64,000 bases of DNA, from assembly GCA_900770195.1 (NCBI GenBank), contig CAAGJI010000056.1, positions 1 through 64,000 on the forward strand. Direction: 5' to 3'. Positions 33,331-41,332 of this stretch are shown here, one piece after another. Below the pieces are notes generated by a model. The model searched no databases. It was not told where the DNA came from and worked only from the letters and a program-made list of their open reading frames with translations. The position numbers and the translations under genes were made by a program. Within the stretch, counting starts at the first letter, position 1. Each line of letters opens with the position of its first letter. Origin of the DNA: Oscillospiraceae bacterium (GTDB lineage: Bacteria > Bacillota > Clostridia > Oscillospirales > Ruminococcaceae).

Positions 33331-34296
33331 TTCATATGTTCTGATAATTTTTTCTGCAAGTTCTTCCGCATGAGAATAGGAAGAAAGCGAAAAACATTCT
33401 TTTCTGAGTGCTGCTGCATTTTTCAAACCTGCAACATACCAGGCTGCATTTTTTCTTGCCTCTTTTATTGCAAGTTCCTCTGATTTTTCCGAAAAATTCA
33501 ATATCATTCTTATATGTTCAAGCATAACCTGCATTTTTTCTTCAATAGTTGGAGGAGTGTATTTTTCATTATTAAAATAAGCAGAAATTTCCTTGAAAAT
33601 CCATGGATTTCCATAACTTGACCTGCCTATCATAACAGAATCACAGTTAGTTTTTTCATACATATCAATACAGGATTTAGCACTGTCTATATCTCCATTG
33701 CCTATAACAGGAACTGAAACAGCTTTTTTAACGTCTGCAATTACTTTTCTGTCTGCTTTTCCCGAATAAAACTGTTCTCTCGTTCTGCCGTGAACTGTTA
33801 TAAAATCTGCACCTGCATCTTCAAGAACTTTTGCAAAATCAACGGCATTTATTGAATCTGAATCCCAGCCTATACGCATTTTAACGGAAACAGGAACATC
33901 AACAGCCGATTTTACTGCCTTTACTATTCCAAAAGCATTTTCAGGATTTTTCATCAATGCACTTCCTGCACCTGTTTTAACAACTTTAGGAACAGGACAA
34001 CCCATATTTATATCAAAAAAATCAGGTTTGAATTTAAGTAATTTTTCCGCACCTTTCGCCATAAATTCAGGTTCTGAACCGAAAATCTGTATACCCATGG
34101 GACGTTCTTCTTCGGTTATTGTACAAAGCTGTTCTGTTTTTGTATTCTGATAACAAACGCCTTTTGCCGAAACCATTTCACTAACAAGAAAAGATGCACC
34201 AAATTTCTTGCAAAGCAGTCTGTAAGCCCTGTCGGAAACCCCTGCCATAGGTGCAAGTGACGGCATTTTATTTTTAAATAATTCACTTACCTGCAT
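33328..34296 (-). CDS. dusB: tRNA-dihydrouridine synthase
   Basis: FMN enzyme that reduces specific tRNA uridines to dihydrouridine. It has 322 residues. Motifs in order: PSLAPMAGVSDRAYR, MGIQIFGSEP, FDINMGCPVPKVVK with the catalytic Cys, MRIGWDSDSIN, ITVHGRTREQFYSG and IGNGDI. This is the DusB/TIM-barrel type. I chose the ATG at 34296; it overlaps the end of tsaD by 14 bases, with a Gly-rich AGGAGTGGGG site upstream. The longer frame to 34383 lies fully within tsaD and has no family match. It follows polA and tsaD on the same strand. Confidence 0.93.
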   Translation of the reverse strand: MQVSELFKNKMPSLAPMAGVSDRAYRLLCKKFGASFLVSEMVSAKGVCYQNTKTEQLCTITEEERPMGIQIFGSEPEFMAKGAEKLLKFKPDFFDINMGCPVPKVVKTGAGSALMKNPENAFGIVKAVKSAVDVPVSVKMRIGWDSDSINAVDFAKVLEDAGADFITVHGRTREQFYSGKADRKVIADVKKAVSVPVIGNGDIDSAKSCIDMYEKTNCDSVMIGRSSYGNPWIFKEISAYFNNEKYTPPTIEEKMQVMLEHIRMILNFSEKSEELAIKEARKNAAWYVAGLKNAAALRKECFSLSSYSHAEELAEKIIRTYE

Positions 34297-35308
34297 TACC
34301 CCACTCCTCAAGCGAAAGAGTTGCTTTTGCATTAAGATCTGTTCCTGCAAAAATTCCTGCCTGATATGCATAATACCCTGCACACGAAATCATTGCACCA
34401 TTATCTCCGCAATATTTTAATTCAGGCATAAAAAGCTTCATATTTCTTTCTTTGCATTTTGTTTCAAATGCTTTTCTGAGTGCTGTATTTGCTGAAACTC
34501 CCCCTGCAACGGCTATTGTATTATATCCGAGATTTTCAGCCGCAAGCATTGTATGTGATGAAAGTATTTCAGCTATTGTGTTTTGAAGTGAAGAAGCTAT
34601 ATCAGGTATGCATATGCTTTCATTTTTCTGATTTGCATTATGTATTTTATTTATAACAGATGTTTTAAGTCCTGAAAAACTAAAATCATAATCATTTCCT
34701 GCAACTCTCGGTTTTGGAAGTTTAAAATTGTCGGGATTGCCTGTTTCTGAAGCTTTTTGTATTTCAATACCGCCGGGATAAGGAAGTCCCATTGCCCTTG
34801 CACATTTATCAAAACATTCTCCTGCCGCATCATCTCTTGTTCTGCCTATTATTCTGAATTTACAATAATCAAGCACTTCAACAATATGGCTGTGACCTCC
34901 GCTTGCAATAAGACAAAGGTAAGGCGGTTTCAGTTCTGAGTGAGTTATATAATTTGCCGCAACGTGTCCCGCAAGATGATGAACAGGCACAAGCGGTTTT
35001 TTAAGCGACATAGCAAGTCCTTTTGCAAAATTCACACCTACAAGCAAAGCACCGATAAGTCCCGGTGCATATGTAACAGCAATTGCATCAACATCAGCAA
35101 GAGTAATTCCGGCATCTGAAACGGCTTGTTTTGTAACTGCAAGAATATTTTCGCAGTGCCTTCTTGAAGCAATCTCAGGAACAACACCACCGAATTTTCT
35201 ATGTTCTGCTATCTGTGTTGAAACAACATTTGAAAAAACTTTTCTCCCGTTTTCCGTTATGCTGACGGAAGTTTCATCGCACGAACTTTCTATTCCAAGA
35301 ACTAACAT
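34283..35308 (-). CDS. tsaD: tRNA threonylcarbamoyladenosine transferase TsaD
   Basis: Kae1/Qri7-family enzyme that, with TsaB and TsaE, places threonylcarbamoyl on A37 of ANN-reading tRNAs. It has 341 residues. Family motifs: GIESSCDETS, VPEIASRRHCEN, GLIGALLVG, and the metal-binding HHLAGHVAA (two His), plus SGGHSHIV and YCGDNGAMI. I chose the ATG at 35308 with GGGAG 10-11 bases upstream. Another in-frame ATG at 35317 is too close to that site. Confidence 0.95.
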   Translation of the reverse strand: MLVLGIESSCDETSVSITENGRKVFSNVVSTQIAEHRKFGGVVPEIASRRHCENILAVTKQAVSDAGITLADVDAIAVTYAPGLIGALLVGVNFAKGLAMSLKKPLVPVHHLAGHVAANYITHSELKPPYLCLIASGGHSHIVEVLDYCKFRIIGRTRDDAAGECFDKCARAMGLPYPGGIEIQKASETGNPDNFKLPKPRVAGNDYDFSFSGLKTSVINKIHNANQKNESICIPDIASSLQNTIAEILSSHTMLAAENLGYNTIAVAGGVSANTALRKAFETKCKERNMKLFMPELKYCGDNGAMISCAGYYAYQAGIFAGTDLNAKATLSLEEWGNAGK

Positions 35309-35357
35309 TTTTATCATTCTCCCTTTATTTTCTTCCTTATTTTTATGTGAACACTCT

Positions 35358-37922
35358 TTAGCCTTTTGCATCATACCAGCTTTTTCCGCAATGTGCATCT
35401 GCAATAAGAGGTACAGCCATCTTGCAAACATTCTGCATTTCTTCCATAACTATATTTTTTACTTTTTCTTCGTATTCAACAGGTGTTTCAACTATAAGTT
35501 CATCGTGGATTTGCAAAATTAATTTTGCCTGCGGAACTTCTTTTTCAAGCCTTCTGTAAACGCATATCATAGCTTTTTTGATTATATCAGCCGCTGTTCC
35601 CTGAACAGGTGTGTTCATCGCAACACGCTTGCCTGCCGCCTGAAGCATTTTATTTTTTGAAGCAAGTTCAGGCACGGGTCTTATTCTTCCGAAATATGTT
35701 TTTACAAAGCCGTTTTTTGTTGCATCTTCAACTGTTTTATCCATAAATTTTGTTACATTAGGATAATGTGAAAGATAGTTTTCAATATATTTTTTTGCTT
35801 CAGCAACTGAAACATGTATATCTTTTGAAAGTGAAAACGCACCCATTCCGTATATTATACCGAAATTTATTGCCTTTGCCGCACTCCTCATTGATGGTGT
35901 GACAAGTTCTTCAGGCAAACCCATGATCTGTGCGGCAGTACTTGTGTGAATATCCTGACCTGAAAGGAACGTTTCCTGCATATTTTTATCATCGCAAATA
36001 TTTGCAAGAACTCGAAGTTCAATCTGGCTGTAATCAGCATCAACAAGAGTACAACCATCTTCTGCAATGAAAAATTTACGCATATTTCTTCCAAGTTCCG
36101 TTCTGACAGGAATATTTTGCAAATTAGGTTCTGTTGAAGAAATTCTTCCTGTTCTTGTTTCAGATTGTTTGTAGCAAGTGTGTATTCTTCCGTCTGACTC
36201 AATTTCTTTCATCAATCCGTCAACATATGTTGAAATAAGTTTCGAATACTGTCTGTATTTTAAAACTTTTTCAACAACAGGATGTGCATTTTTCAGTTCA
36301 TTTAAAACATCAACATTTGTTGAATAACCTGTTTTTGTTTTCTTTTTAACAGGCAGACCAAGTTCTTCAAAAAGCACAACACCAAGCTGTTTCGGAGAAA
36401 GTATATTAAATTCGTGACCAACAGATTCATATATTTCCTGCTGAATATTTTCAATTTCATTTCTTAAATATTCGCCAAATTCCGAAACACCTTTTCTGTC
36501 TGTTTTGACTCCGTAATGTTCCATAGATGCCAAAACTTCTGTAAGCGGCAATTCAATTTCATCAAGTAATTTTCGCATACCGCTTTTGTCTATATTTTCA
36601 TCAAGTACTTCTGTTAAAACAGCAAGTGCTTCTATATCGCTGTAATCTTCATCTTCGCAAGTTATTCCGTACAGACTGCAAAGACCTTTTATTGTATATT
36701 CGCTTGCGGCAGGGTTCAAAAGATAGCCTGAAATTTCACCGTCTGAAACTATATTTTTTAATTTTTTTCCGTTTCTGAAAGCATATCTGTAATGCGGCTT
36801 TGCTGAAAAAGTCGCCTTTTTTGAATCACATTCAAAAAATTCAAGAATTTCTTCTTTATTGGATGTGACATAGAGATTTTTTTTATGGTTTAAACTTAAA
36901 ATTCCGTTTTCAAAAAGATAATATACTTTTTCTTCGCTGTTTTGCTTTATTTCTGACGAAATTTCAGAAAAATTCTTTTCTTCGCCGAGTTTTTCTATTT
37001 TTCTTTCAGTTTTTTCTTCATTTTCAGATAAAACAGCTGATTTTGCAAGAAATTCACCTGCTTTTTGACCGAGTCCAAGCTTGTCTATAAGCTGAATCAT
37101 TTCAAGTTCAACAAGTATTTCACAAAGTTTTTCATCATTTTGAGGCTTTAAAACATAATTTTCAGGGTTGCGTTCTATTGGAACATCTTTTACAATAGTT
37201 GCAAGCCATTTGCAAAATTCTGCATCTTTTTTTCCGTTTTCAAGCTTTATTTTAACGCTTTTCGTAACTTCCAGACTATCAAAATTTTCATAAATATTTT
37301 CAACAGTATGCCATTTCTGAATAAGTGCTGTGGCTGTTTTATCGCCTATTCCCTTAACGCCTGAAATATTATCTGAACTATCTCCCCTTAATCCCTTAAA
37401 ATCAATTAAATTTATAGGCGGATAGCCGTATTCTTCTTCAAATTTTTCCTGTGTGTAGGGAATTGTATCTCTGTTTGTTGCAAGATGTACTGTTACATTT
37501 TCATTTATAAGCTGGAGGCTGTCCCTGTCGCCTGTTAAAATATGACACTCGTTGCCTGTTTTTGTGCATATATCGGCAATTGTTCCAAGAATATCATCTG
37601 CTTCATATCCTTCACAAGATAAAACAGATGTCCCCATATATTCAAGTATTTTTTTTATATACGGCATCTGCATTGCAAGGGAATCGTCCATACCTTTTCT
37701 GTTTGACTTGTATGTTTCAGATGCTTTATGCCTGAATGTAGGTGATTTTAAATCAAATGCTGTTATAACTGCATCAGGTTTCAATTCTTTTATATTTTTA
37801 AGATATATATTCATAAACCCGAAAATCGCATTTGTACAAACACCTTTTTTATTCGATAAAATCCGCACACCATAAAATGCACGGTTCATAAGGCTGTTGC
37901 CGTCAATAACAAAAAATTTCAA
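35358..37922 (-). CDS. polA: DNA polymerase I
   Basis: Repair and Okazaki-fragment polymerase of 854 residues. The N-terminal 5'-3' exonuclease (1-290) shows DGNSLMNRAFYG, YEADDILGTIA and FKGLRGDSSDNI. The middle region (about 310-440) has the fold position of a 3'-5' exonuclease but lacks the DxE and other acidic residues, so it is probably inactive, as in other Firmicutes. The polymerase domain has motif A DADYSQIELRVLA, O-helix KAINFGIIYGM and motif C QIHDELIVE. It is first of a polA-tsaD-dusB run on the minus strand. Confidence 0.96.
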   Translation of the reverse strand: MKFFVIDGNSLMNRAFYGVRILSNKKGVCTNAIFGFMNIYLKNIKELKPDAVITAFDLKSPTFRHKASETYKSNRKGMDDSLAMQMPYIKKILEYMGTSVLSCEGYEADDILGTIADICTKTGNECHILTGDRDSLQLINENVTVHLATNRDTIPYTQEKFEEEYGYPPINLIDFKGLRGDSSDNISGVKGIGDKTATALIQKWHTVENIYENFDSLEVTKSVKIKLENGKKDAEFCKWLATIVKDVPIERNPENYVLKPQNDEKLCEILVELEMIQLIDKLGLGQKAGEFLAKSAVLSENEEKTERKIEKLGEEKNFSEISSEIKQNSEEKVYYLFENGILSLNHKKNLYVTSNKEEILEFFECDSKKATFSAKPHYRYAFRNGKKLKNIVSDGEISGYLLNPAASEYTIKGLCSLYGITCEDEDYSDIEALAVLTEVLDENIDKSGMRKLLDEIELPLTEVLASMEHYGVKTDRKGVSEFGEYLRNEIENIQQEIYESVGHEFNILSPKQLGVVLFEELGLPVKKKTKTGYSTNVDVLNELKNAHPVVEKVLKYRQYSKLISTYVDGLMKEIESDGRIHTCYKQSETRTGRISSTEPNLQNIPVRTELGRNMRKFFIAEDGCTLVDADYSQIELRVLANICDDKNMQETFLSGQDIHTSTAAQIMGLPEELVTPSMRSAAKAINFGIIYGMGAFSLSKDIHVSVAEAKKYIENYLSHYPNVTKFMDKTVEDATKNGFVKTYFGRIRPVPELASKNKMLQAAGKRVAMNTPVQGTAADIIKKAMICVYRRLEKEVPQAKLILQIHDELIVETPVEYEEKVKNIVMEEMQNVCKMAVPLIADAHCGKSWYDAKG

Positions 37923-38010
37923 AATAAATATCCTTTCACAAAATTATTATCAAGTTATTATACCACATTTTGCGAAAAAATACAAGTTTCATAAAATTAA
38001 TTTTTTTAGG

Positions 38011-38057
38011 AATAATGAATTAAGGAGTCAGCAAAGACGACTCCTTAATTCATTATT
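38011..38057. terminator. 19-bp hairpin between the peptidoglycan-binding genes and polA
   Basis: A perfect 19-bp stem (38011-38029 with 38039-38057) with loop AGCAAAGAC, then T residues on the plus strand and A/T residues on the minus. Its GTCAGCAAAGA core is shared with the hairpin after trxA, linking it to the mosaic repeats. Confidence 0.75.
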
Positions 38058-38064
38058 TTTCACT

Positions 38065-38559
38065 TCAAACCGCTCCTGCCATCATATTCCAAGTTCTTAT
38101 ATCAACTTTTCCGTTTACAGGCAAATTTGTTTGATTTTGAAAATTTGAAACGGCATTTTCTGTTTGATTATCGTATACCGTTGTTATTCTTACAGGTTTC
38201 AAATTGTTGTATTTTTTGCTGAGTTCAAGAAGTACTGCCTGTATAACCGAAACCCCGAAACCATTATCACCTTTTTTATATGTATAATCCTTATCAGGGA
38301 ATATTTCAATTCCTGTTACATTTTTTTCAGCTGTTTCTTTATATACTGAAACGATTTTTTCCCACGTTATTCTGTCTGTTTCTCCTGTAACTTTCAAACC
38401 GTATGCAGCTTGAAATGCCCTTACCGCAAGTGCTGTTCTTTTTCCATAAATTCCGTCAGGTATAACTGTCGGGATTTTTTCATTTACAATTGATATTGCA
38501 AAAAGATATTTTTGAAGTTCAAGTATATGCTTTCTCTTTTGTTCCTGTGTAAATGCCAT
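38065..38559 (-). CDS. Peptidoglycan-binding domain protein
   Basis: Protein of 164 residues made of two peptidoglycan-binding type 1 repeats, about 10-75 (DGIYGKRTALAVRAFQ) and 95-163 (VYDNQTENAVSNFQ). There is no signal peptide, membrane helix or catalytic domain. GGAGG precedes the ATG. It lies 12 bases after the larger peptidoglycan-binding gene, with which it shares the repeat type, so the two are surely co-transcribed. The lack of a signal peptide fits a protein made in and retained by the mother cell or spore rather than a secreted hydrolase. Its function is not known. Confidence 0.8.
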   Translation of the reverse strand: MAFTQEQKRKHILELQKYLFAISIVNEKIPTVIPDGIYGKRTALAVRAFQAAYGLKVTGETDRITWEKIVSVYKETAEKNVTGIEIFPDKDYTYKKGDNGFGVSVIQAVLLELSKKYNNLKPVRITTVYDNQTENAVSNFQNQTNLPVNGKVDIRTWNMMAGAV

Positions 38560-38571
38560 AATATTGCCTCC

Positions 38572-39963
38572 TCATTTTATAACGTACCCCGGTGCCTGAT
38601 ATGGTCTTTTGTCGAAACCAAAAACTATATCTGAATAAACTTCTGCTATTTTATCCCAAGTTACTGCACCTACTATTCCTGCGGCTGTTAAATTAAATTC
38701 TTTCTGAAATGCAATAACCGATTCAAGGGTTTTCGGTCCAAAATATCCGGTTGAATTAACAGGCGGTATGTTTTTATATACCTCGCTTATTTTGCTTAAA
38801 TATTTCTGCATAACTGCAATTGACGGGTCTGTCATTCCCTCTCTTAAAACTTTATTTGGATAAAGCTGAACTATATAATCCGATGTGGGAACTGACTCAA
38901 CTATTCCGTCATATGCACGTCTTATTTTTCCCCATGTTTTATTGTCAACTTTTCCATTTTCTTCAAGTCCGTAAACACGCTGAAAAGCTTTTACACTCTT
39001 TTCTGTGTCATCACCGAAATAACCCGTTATCTGAACAGCAGGAACTGCCGCATAATATGCACCAATTACAGCAAGATAATATTGTATGTTTTCAACTGCA
39101 TCTCCACTCATTCCCTTTTGCAATGTTTCTCCCAGACCTGATTCCGCTTCCTGTAGTCGCAAACCCTCTGAATCAAGTTCTGCAAGCCTTTTAACACTTG
39201 TGTAAATATATGAAATACTGTACCAAGTAGATTCATTAACTTCTCCTGTTGCATTTAAATTGTTCACCTCCTGAAAAATTCTTACTGCATCTTCTGTATC
39301 AGCTCCATATATTCCGTCTGCCTGTGCTATTTTGGGAATTGCAGGAAAATTTCCTGATATTCTGTTTAATTGCACCTGTATTGTTTTAACGCTTCCGTCT
39401 GCTTCACCAAGTTTTAAAACATATCCCGGATAAGATGCCTCCACGCTTTGAACGGGTGCATTTTTAACTATATCTATGTCATTACCATAATAATATTGTA
39501 AAATTTCATATGGTGTTTTCCCTTGTGCTGCAAGTTCCGTTGTACCCCATTGTGAAAGTCCGTTGCATAATGCTGTTGTACCATTGCAAAAAGCCGTAAA
39601 AAGTGGTTCTACGCTCCCCTGACGCCTTACATAGTCGTTGAATAATTCCGATACAAGAAAACGTATATTTTCAAAAATTTCTCTCTGATAAATAAACTTC
39701 TGATCGTAATGCGTTGAATTTGTTATATCAAAATCATATCCTCTTGAACGGTACCATTCTGTGTATATTCTGTTTAAAACAAAAGATGTTATAACATAAA
39801 TATTCGCTCTTAGTGCATTTTCATTCCAAGTAGGATATATTTCCGAACTTGCCACGTTCTGTATGTACTCTATAAATGGAATTTTTACGTTTGCCACATC
39901 CGAATCGGGCGGTCCAAGATGTACTGTTACATATTCGGGAATGAAAGGTGTTCCGCTAAGCAT
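38572..39963 (-). CDS. SpoIID-like protein with three peptidoglycan-binding repeats
   Basis: Protein of 463 residues. The N-terminal half (about 1-170) resembles the SpoIID/LytB fold: IEYIQNVASSEIYPTWNENALRAN, YQREIFENI and TAFCNGTT (cited as motifs). The C-terminal half has three peptidoglycan-binding repeats with DGIYGADTEDAVRIFQ, GYFGDDTEKSVKAFQ and GYFGPKTLESVIAFQ. No signal peptide or membrane helix is present, unlike true SpoIID. A known clostridial group, usually labelled only peptidoglycan-binding protein, shares this layout. A role in spore cortex or coat is an inference. It is the middle gene of a three-gene run. Confidence 0.75.
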   Translation of the reverse strand: MLSGTPFIPEYVTVHLGPPDSDVANVKIPFIEYIQNVASSEIYPTWNENALRANIYVITSFVLNRIYTEWYRSRGYDFDITNSTHYDQKFIYQREIFENIRFLVSELFNDYVRRQGSVEPLFTAFCNGTTALCNGLSQWGTTELAAQGKTPYEILQYYYGNDIDIVKNAPVQSVEASYPGYVLKLGEADGSVKTIQVQLNRISGNFPAIPKIAQADGIYGADTEDAVRIFQEVNNLNATGEVNESTWYSISYIYTSVKRLAELDSEGLRLQEAESGLGETLQKGMSGDAVENIQYYLAVIGAYYAAVPAVQITGYFGDDTEKSVKAFQRVYGLEENGKVDNKTWGKIRRAYDGIVESVPTSDYIVQLYPNKVLREGMTDPSIAVMQKYLSKISEVYKNIPPVNSTGYFGPKTLESVIAFQKEFNLTAAGIVGAVTWDKIAEVYSDIVFGFDKRPYQAPGYVIK

Positions 39964-39984
39964 TTATATTTCAACTCCCCATTT

Positions 39985-40572
39985 TCATTTTCTGATTTCC
40001 GAATTATTATATATTGTTTCACCGTCTGAACTGCTGTAGCCGGCTGAAACAGGCACAAGGTCAACGTTCTGCAAAGATGTTATCCCTTCAAAAACAGGCA
40101 CATCACGGCTGTTAACATCATAATATCCGTCTGCTTTTATTGAAACATCATATAACGCTGACGGATACCTTATGTCGGGTTTTTCCGAATTTGATTTTGG
40201 CGGTGCCTGTAAAGTTATTATTTCCGTCTGCCCCGAACTGTCCGTCAAAAAACTTCCTGCGAGATGATATTCGCCATTTTTATAACACGAAACCGTCACC
40301 TGAACATTTTCAAGCGGTATGCTTCCCCTGCCTGTTGTTGTTTTAACACGCAAATAACCTCTTTCTGTAAATGCACTGTTGTCAAAACAGCCTGTTACTA
40401 TTTCAGTTTCTGCTATTATATCGCTCTTTTTTTCAGATTTGTTTTCAACATTTTCAGATGAATTTTTTTCTTCCTGTTTTTCCTCTTTATGTATATCTGA
40501 TTGACTGCTGTTTTTATACATTTTCATCATTTCATCGCTATAATCCGATATTGTTTTTTTATCATTACTCAA
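39985..40572 (-). CDS. Hypothetical protein with carboxypeptidase-regulatory-like domain
   Basis: Protein of 195 residues not assigned to a named family. Residues 1-55 are charged and low in complexity. Residues 70-180 look like a beta-sandwich of the Cna-B or carboxypeptidase regulatory type (GYLRVKTTTGRGSIPLENVQVTV, DSSGQTEIITLQAP, YDVSIKADGYYDV). No signal peptide. The start is a TTG at 40572 behind GAGGAG. It lies 21 bases ahead of the SpoIID-like gene and probably acts with it. The role is unknown. Confidence 0.65.
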   Translation of the reverse strand: MSNDKKTISDYSDEMMKMYKNSSQSDIHKEEKQEEKNSSENVENKSEKKSDIIAETEIVTGCFDNSAFTERGYLRVKTTTGRGSIPLENVQVTVSCYKNGEYHLAGSFLTDSSGQTEIITLQAPPKSNSEKPDIRYPSALYDVSIKADGYYDVNSRDVPVFEGITSLQNVDLVPVSAGYSSSDGETIYNNSEIRK

Positions 40573-40596
40573 AACAAAACAACTCCTCTTTATGTA

Positions 40597-40647
40597 TACA
40601 CAGTATAAAAAGGCATCTGATATTTTTTCTCCGTATTATACTGTGTA
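40597..40647. repeat. Inverted repeat between DUF378 gene and the hypothetical gene
   Basis: TACACAGTATAA (40597-40608) and its inverse TTATACTGTGTA (40636-40647), 27 bases apart. It lies in the promoter space of the SpoIID-like gene set and just after the DUF378 stop. No T-run follows, so an operator or mRNA-end hairpin is possible. Confidence 0.55.
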
Positions 40648-40651
40648 CTTT

Positions 40652-40861
40652 TTATTCTGAACTTTCGGCAAGTGCATTTCTTCTGAAAAGCATTGATATA
40701 CACCATACAGCAGAAACCGCTACTATTATATATATCGCTCTGCTTACAAGAGAGGCTGCACCTCCGAACATCCACGCAACAAGGTCAAATTGAAAAATTC
40801 CTATAAGCCCCCAGTTGATTCCACCTATGATAAGGAGAATCAGTGCAATTTTATCCCACAT
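40652..40861 (-). CDS. DUF378 family small membrane protein
   Basis: Small membrane protein of 69 residues with two helices: LILLIIGGINWGLIG and ISLVSRAIYIIVAVSAVW-type segments around 5-25 and 38-58. The ALILLIIGGINWGL opening is the DUF378 signature. Function unknown. I chose the ATG at 40861, 8 bases after GAGG; a GTG at 40870 overlaps that site. It is upstream of, and in line with, the SpoIID-like set, but an inverted repeat separates them. Confidence 0.8.
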   Translation of the reverse strand: MWDKIALILLIIGGINWGLIGIFQFDLVAWMFGGAASLVSRAIYIIVAVSAVWCISMLFRRNALAESSE

Positions 40862-40870
40862 TGATTCCAC

Positions 40871-41057
40871 CTCTTTTCATACAGACTTTTCGTCTGTGGT
40901 AATATCATATGCTGAAGATATATTTTTATGACTGTTAATTTCTGGGGATTTTTTATTCAGATTTTCTATATTTTTACATTTTTCATCATTTCAACTGTCG
41001 ATTTTTGGTAATTATTACAATTTTGAGGGCGATAAACTGTTTTTTTCTCAAATTATA
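40871..41057. other. Intergenic space without a gene
   Basis: AT-rich. The only structure I see is a small hairpin ACAGAC / GTCTGT (40881-40897) just upstream of the DUF378 gene on the other strand. No tRNA or known RNA motif is seen. Confidence 0.3.
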
Positions 41058-41086
41058 TTGACATTAGAGGCAACTTGGAGTATAAT
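41058..41086 (+). promoter_or_regulatory. Strong sigma-A promoter of a short transcription unit
   Basis: TTGACA (41058-41063), 17 bases, TATAAT (41081-41086): perfect consensus. Transcription from about 41093 meets a terminator at 41181, so it would make a short RNA unless read through into pyrG. Confidence 0.75.
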
Positions 41087-41092
41087 AATCAT

Positions 41093-41208
41093 AGTGTTAA
41101 ATAATACTTAATTATTAACACTCGTTTTGTTGTCTCCTTTCTTTTGTTCTACACATATTGTTTTGTTCTTCTATTTTTTTGCGGCAGGTTCGTTCCTGTC
41201 GCTTTTTT
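41093..41208 (+). ncRNA. Candidate small RNA or attenuated pyrG leader
   Basis: About 115 bases between a consensus promoter and a strong terminator. The 5' end can form a stem AGTGTTA / TAACACT with inner ATAAT / ATTAT; the middle is T-rich and C-poor, and the end is the terminator hairpin. No open reading frame with a ribosome site is seen. pyrG has its own promoter downstream. The sequence does not match the G-rich start used by Bacillus pyrG attenuation. The class is unknown. Confidence 0.45.
41181..41208 (+). terminator. Intrinsic terminator upstream of pyrG
   Basis: GCGGCAGG (41181-41188) pairs with CCTGTCGC (41194-41201, one G-U), followed by seven T residues. Confidence 0.88.
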
Positions 41209-41258
41209 TGTTTTATAATCAATACAAATTAAATAAATTGTAAAATTTAAAAATCATC

Positions 41259-41287
41259 TTGTAATTTGTATTAAAAAGTAGTATAAT
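41259..41287 (+). promoter_or_regulatory. Probable pyrG promoter
   Basis: TTGTAA (41259-41264), 17 bases, TATAAT (41282-41287). It leaves a leader of about 39 bases before the pyrG start. Confidence 0.6.
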
Positions 41288-41332
41288 AGAAAAGATAAAT
41301 ATTTTAGATAACTTTAGTGGAGGAGAAAGTCA

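Noticed and set aside
40371..40793. Plus-strand open frame spanning the DUF378 and hypothetical genes
   Set aside because: It is antisense to two supported genes and lacks a ribosome site and protein-like composition.
41093..41208. 6S RNA or SRP RNA in the pyrG upstream gap
   Set aside because: Too short for 6S RNA, and neither the open-bubble structure nor the SRP Alu/helix 8 motif is seen.
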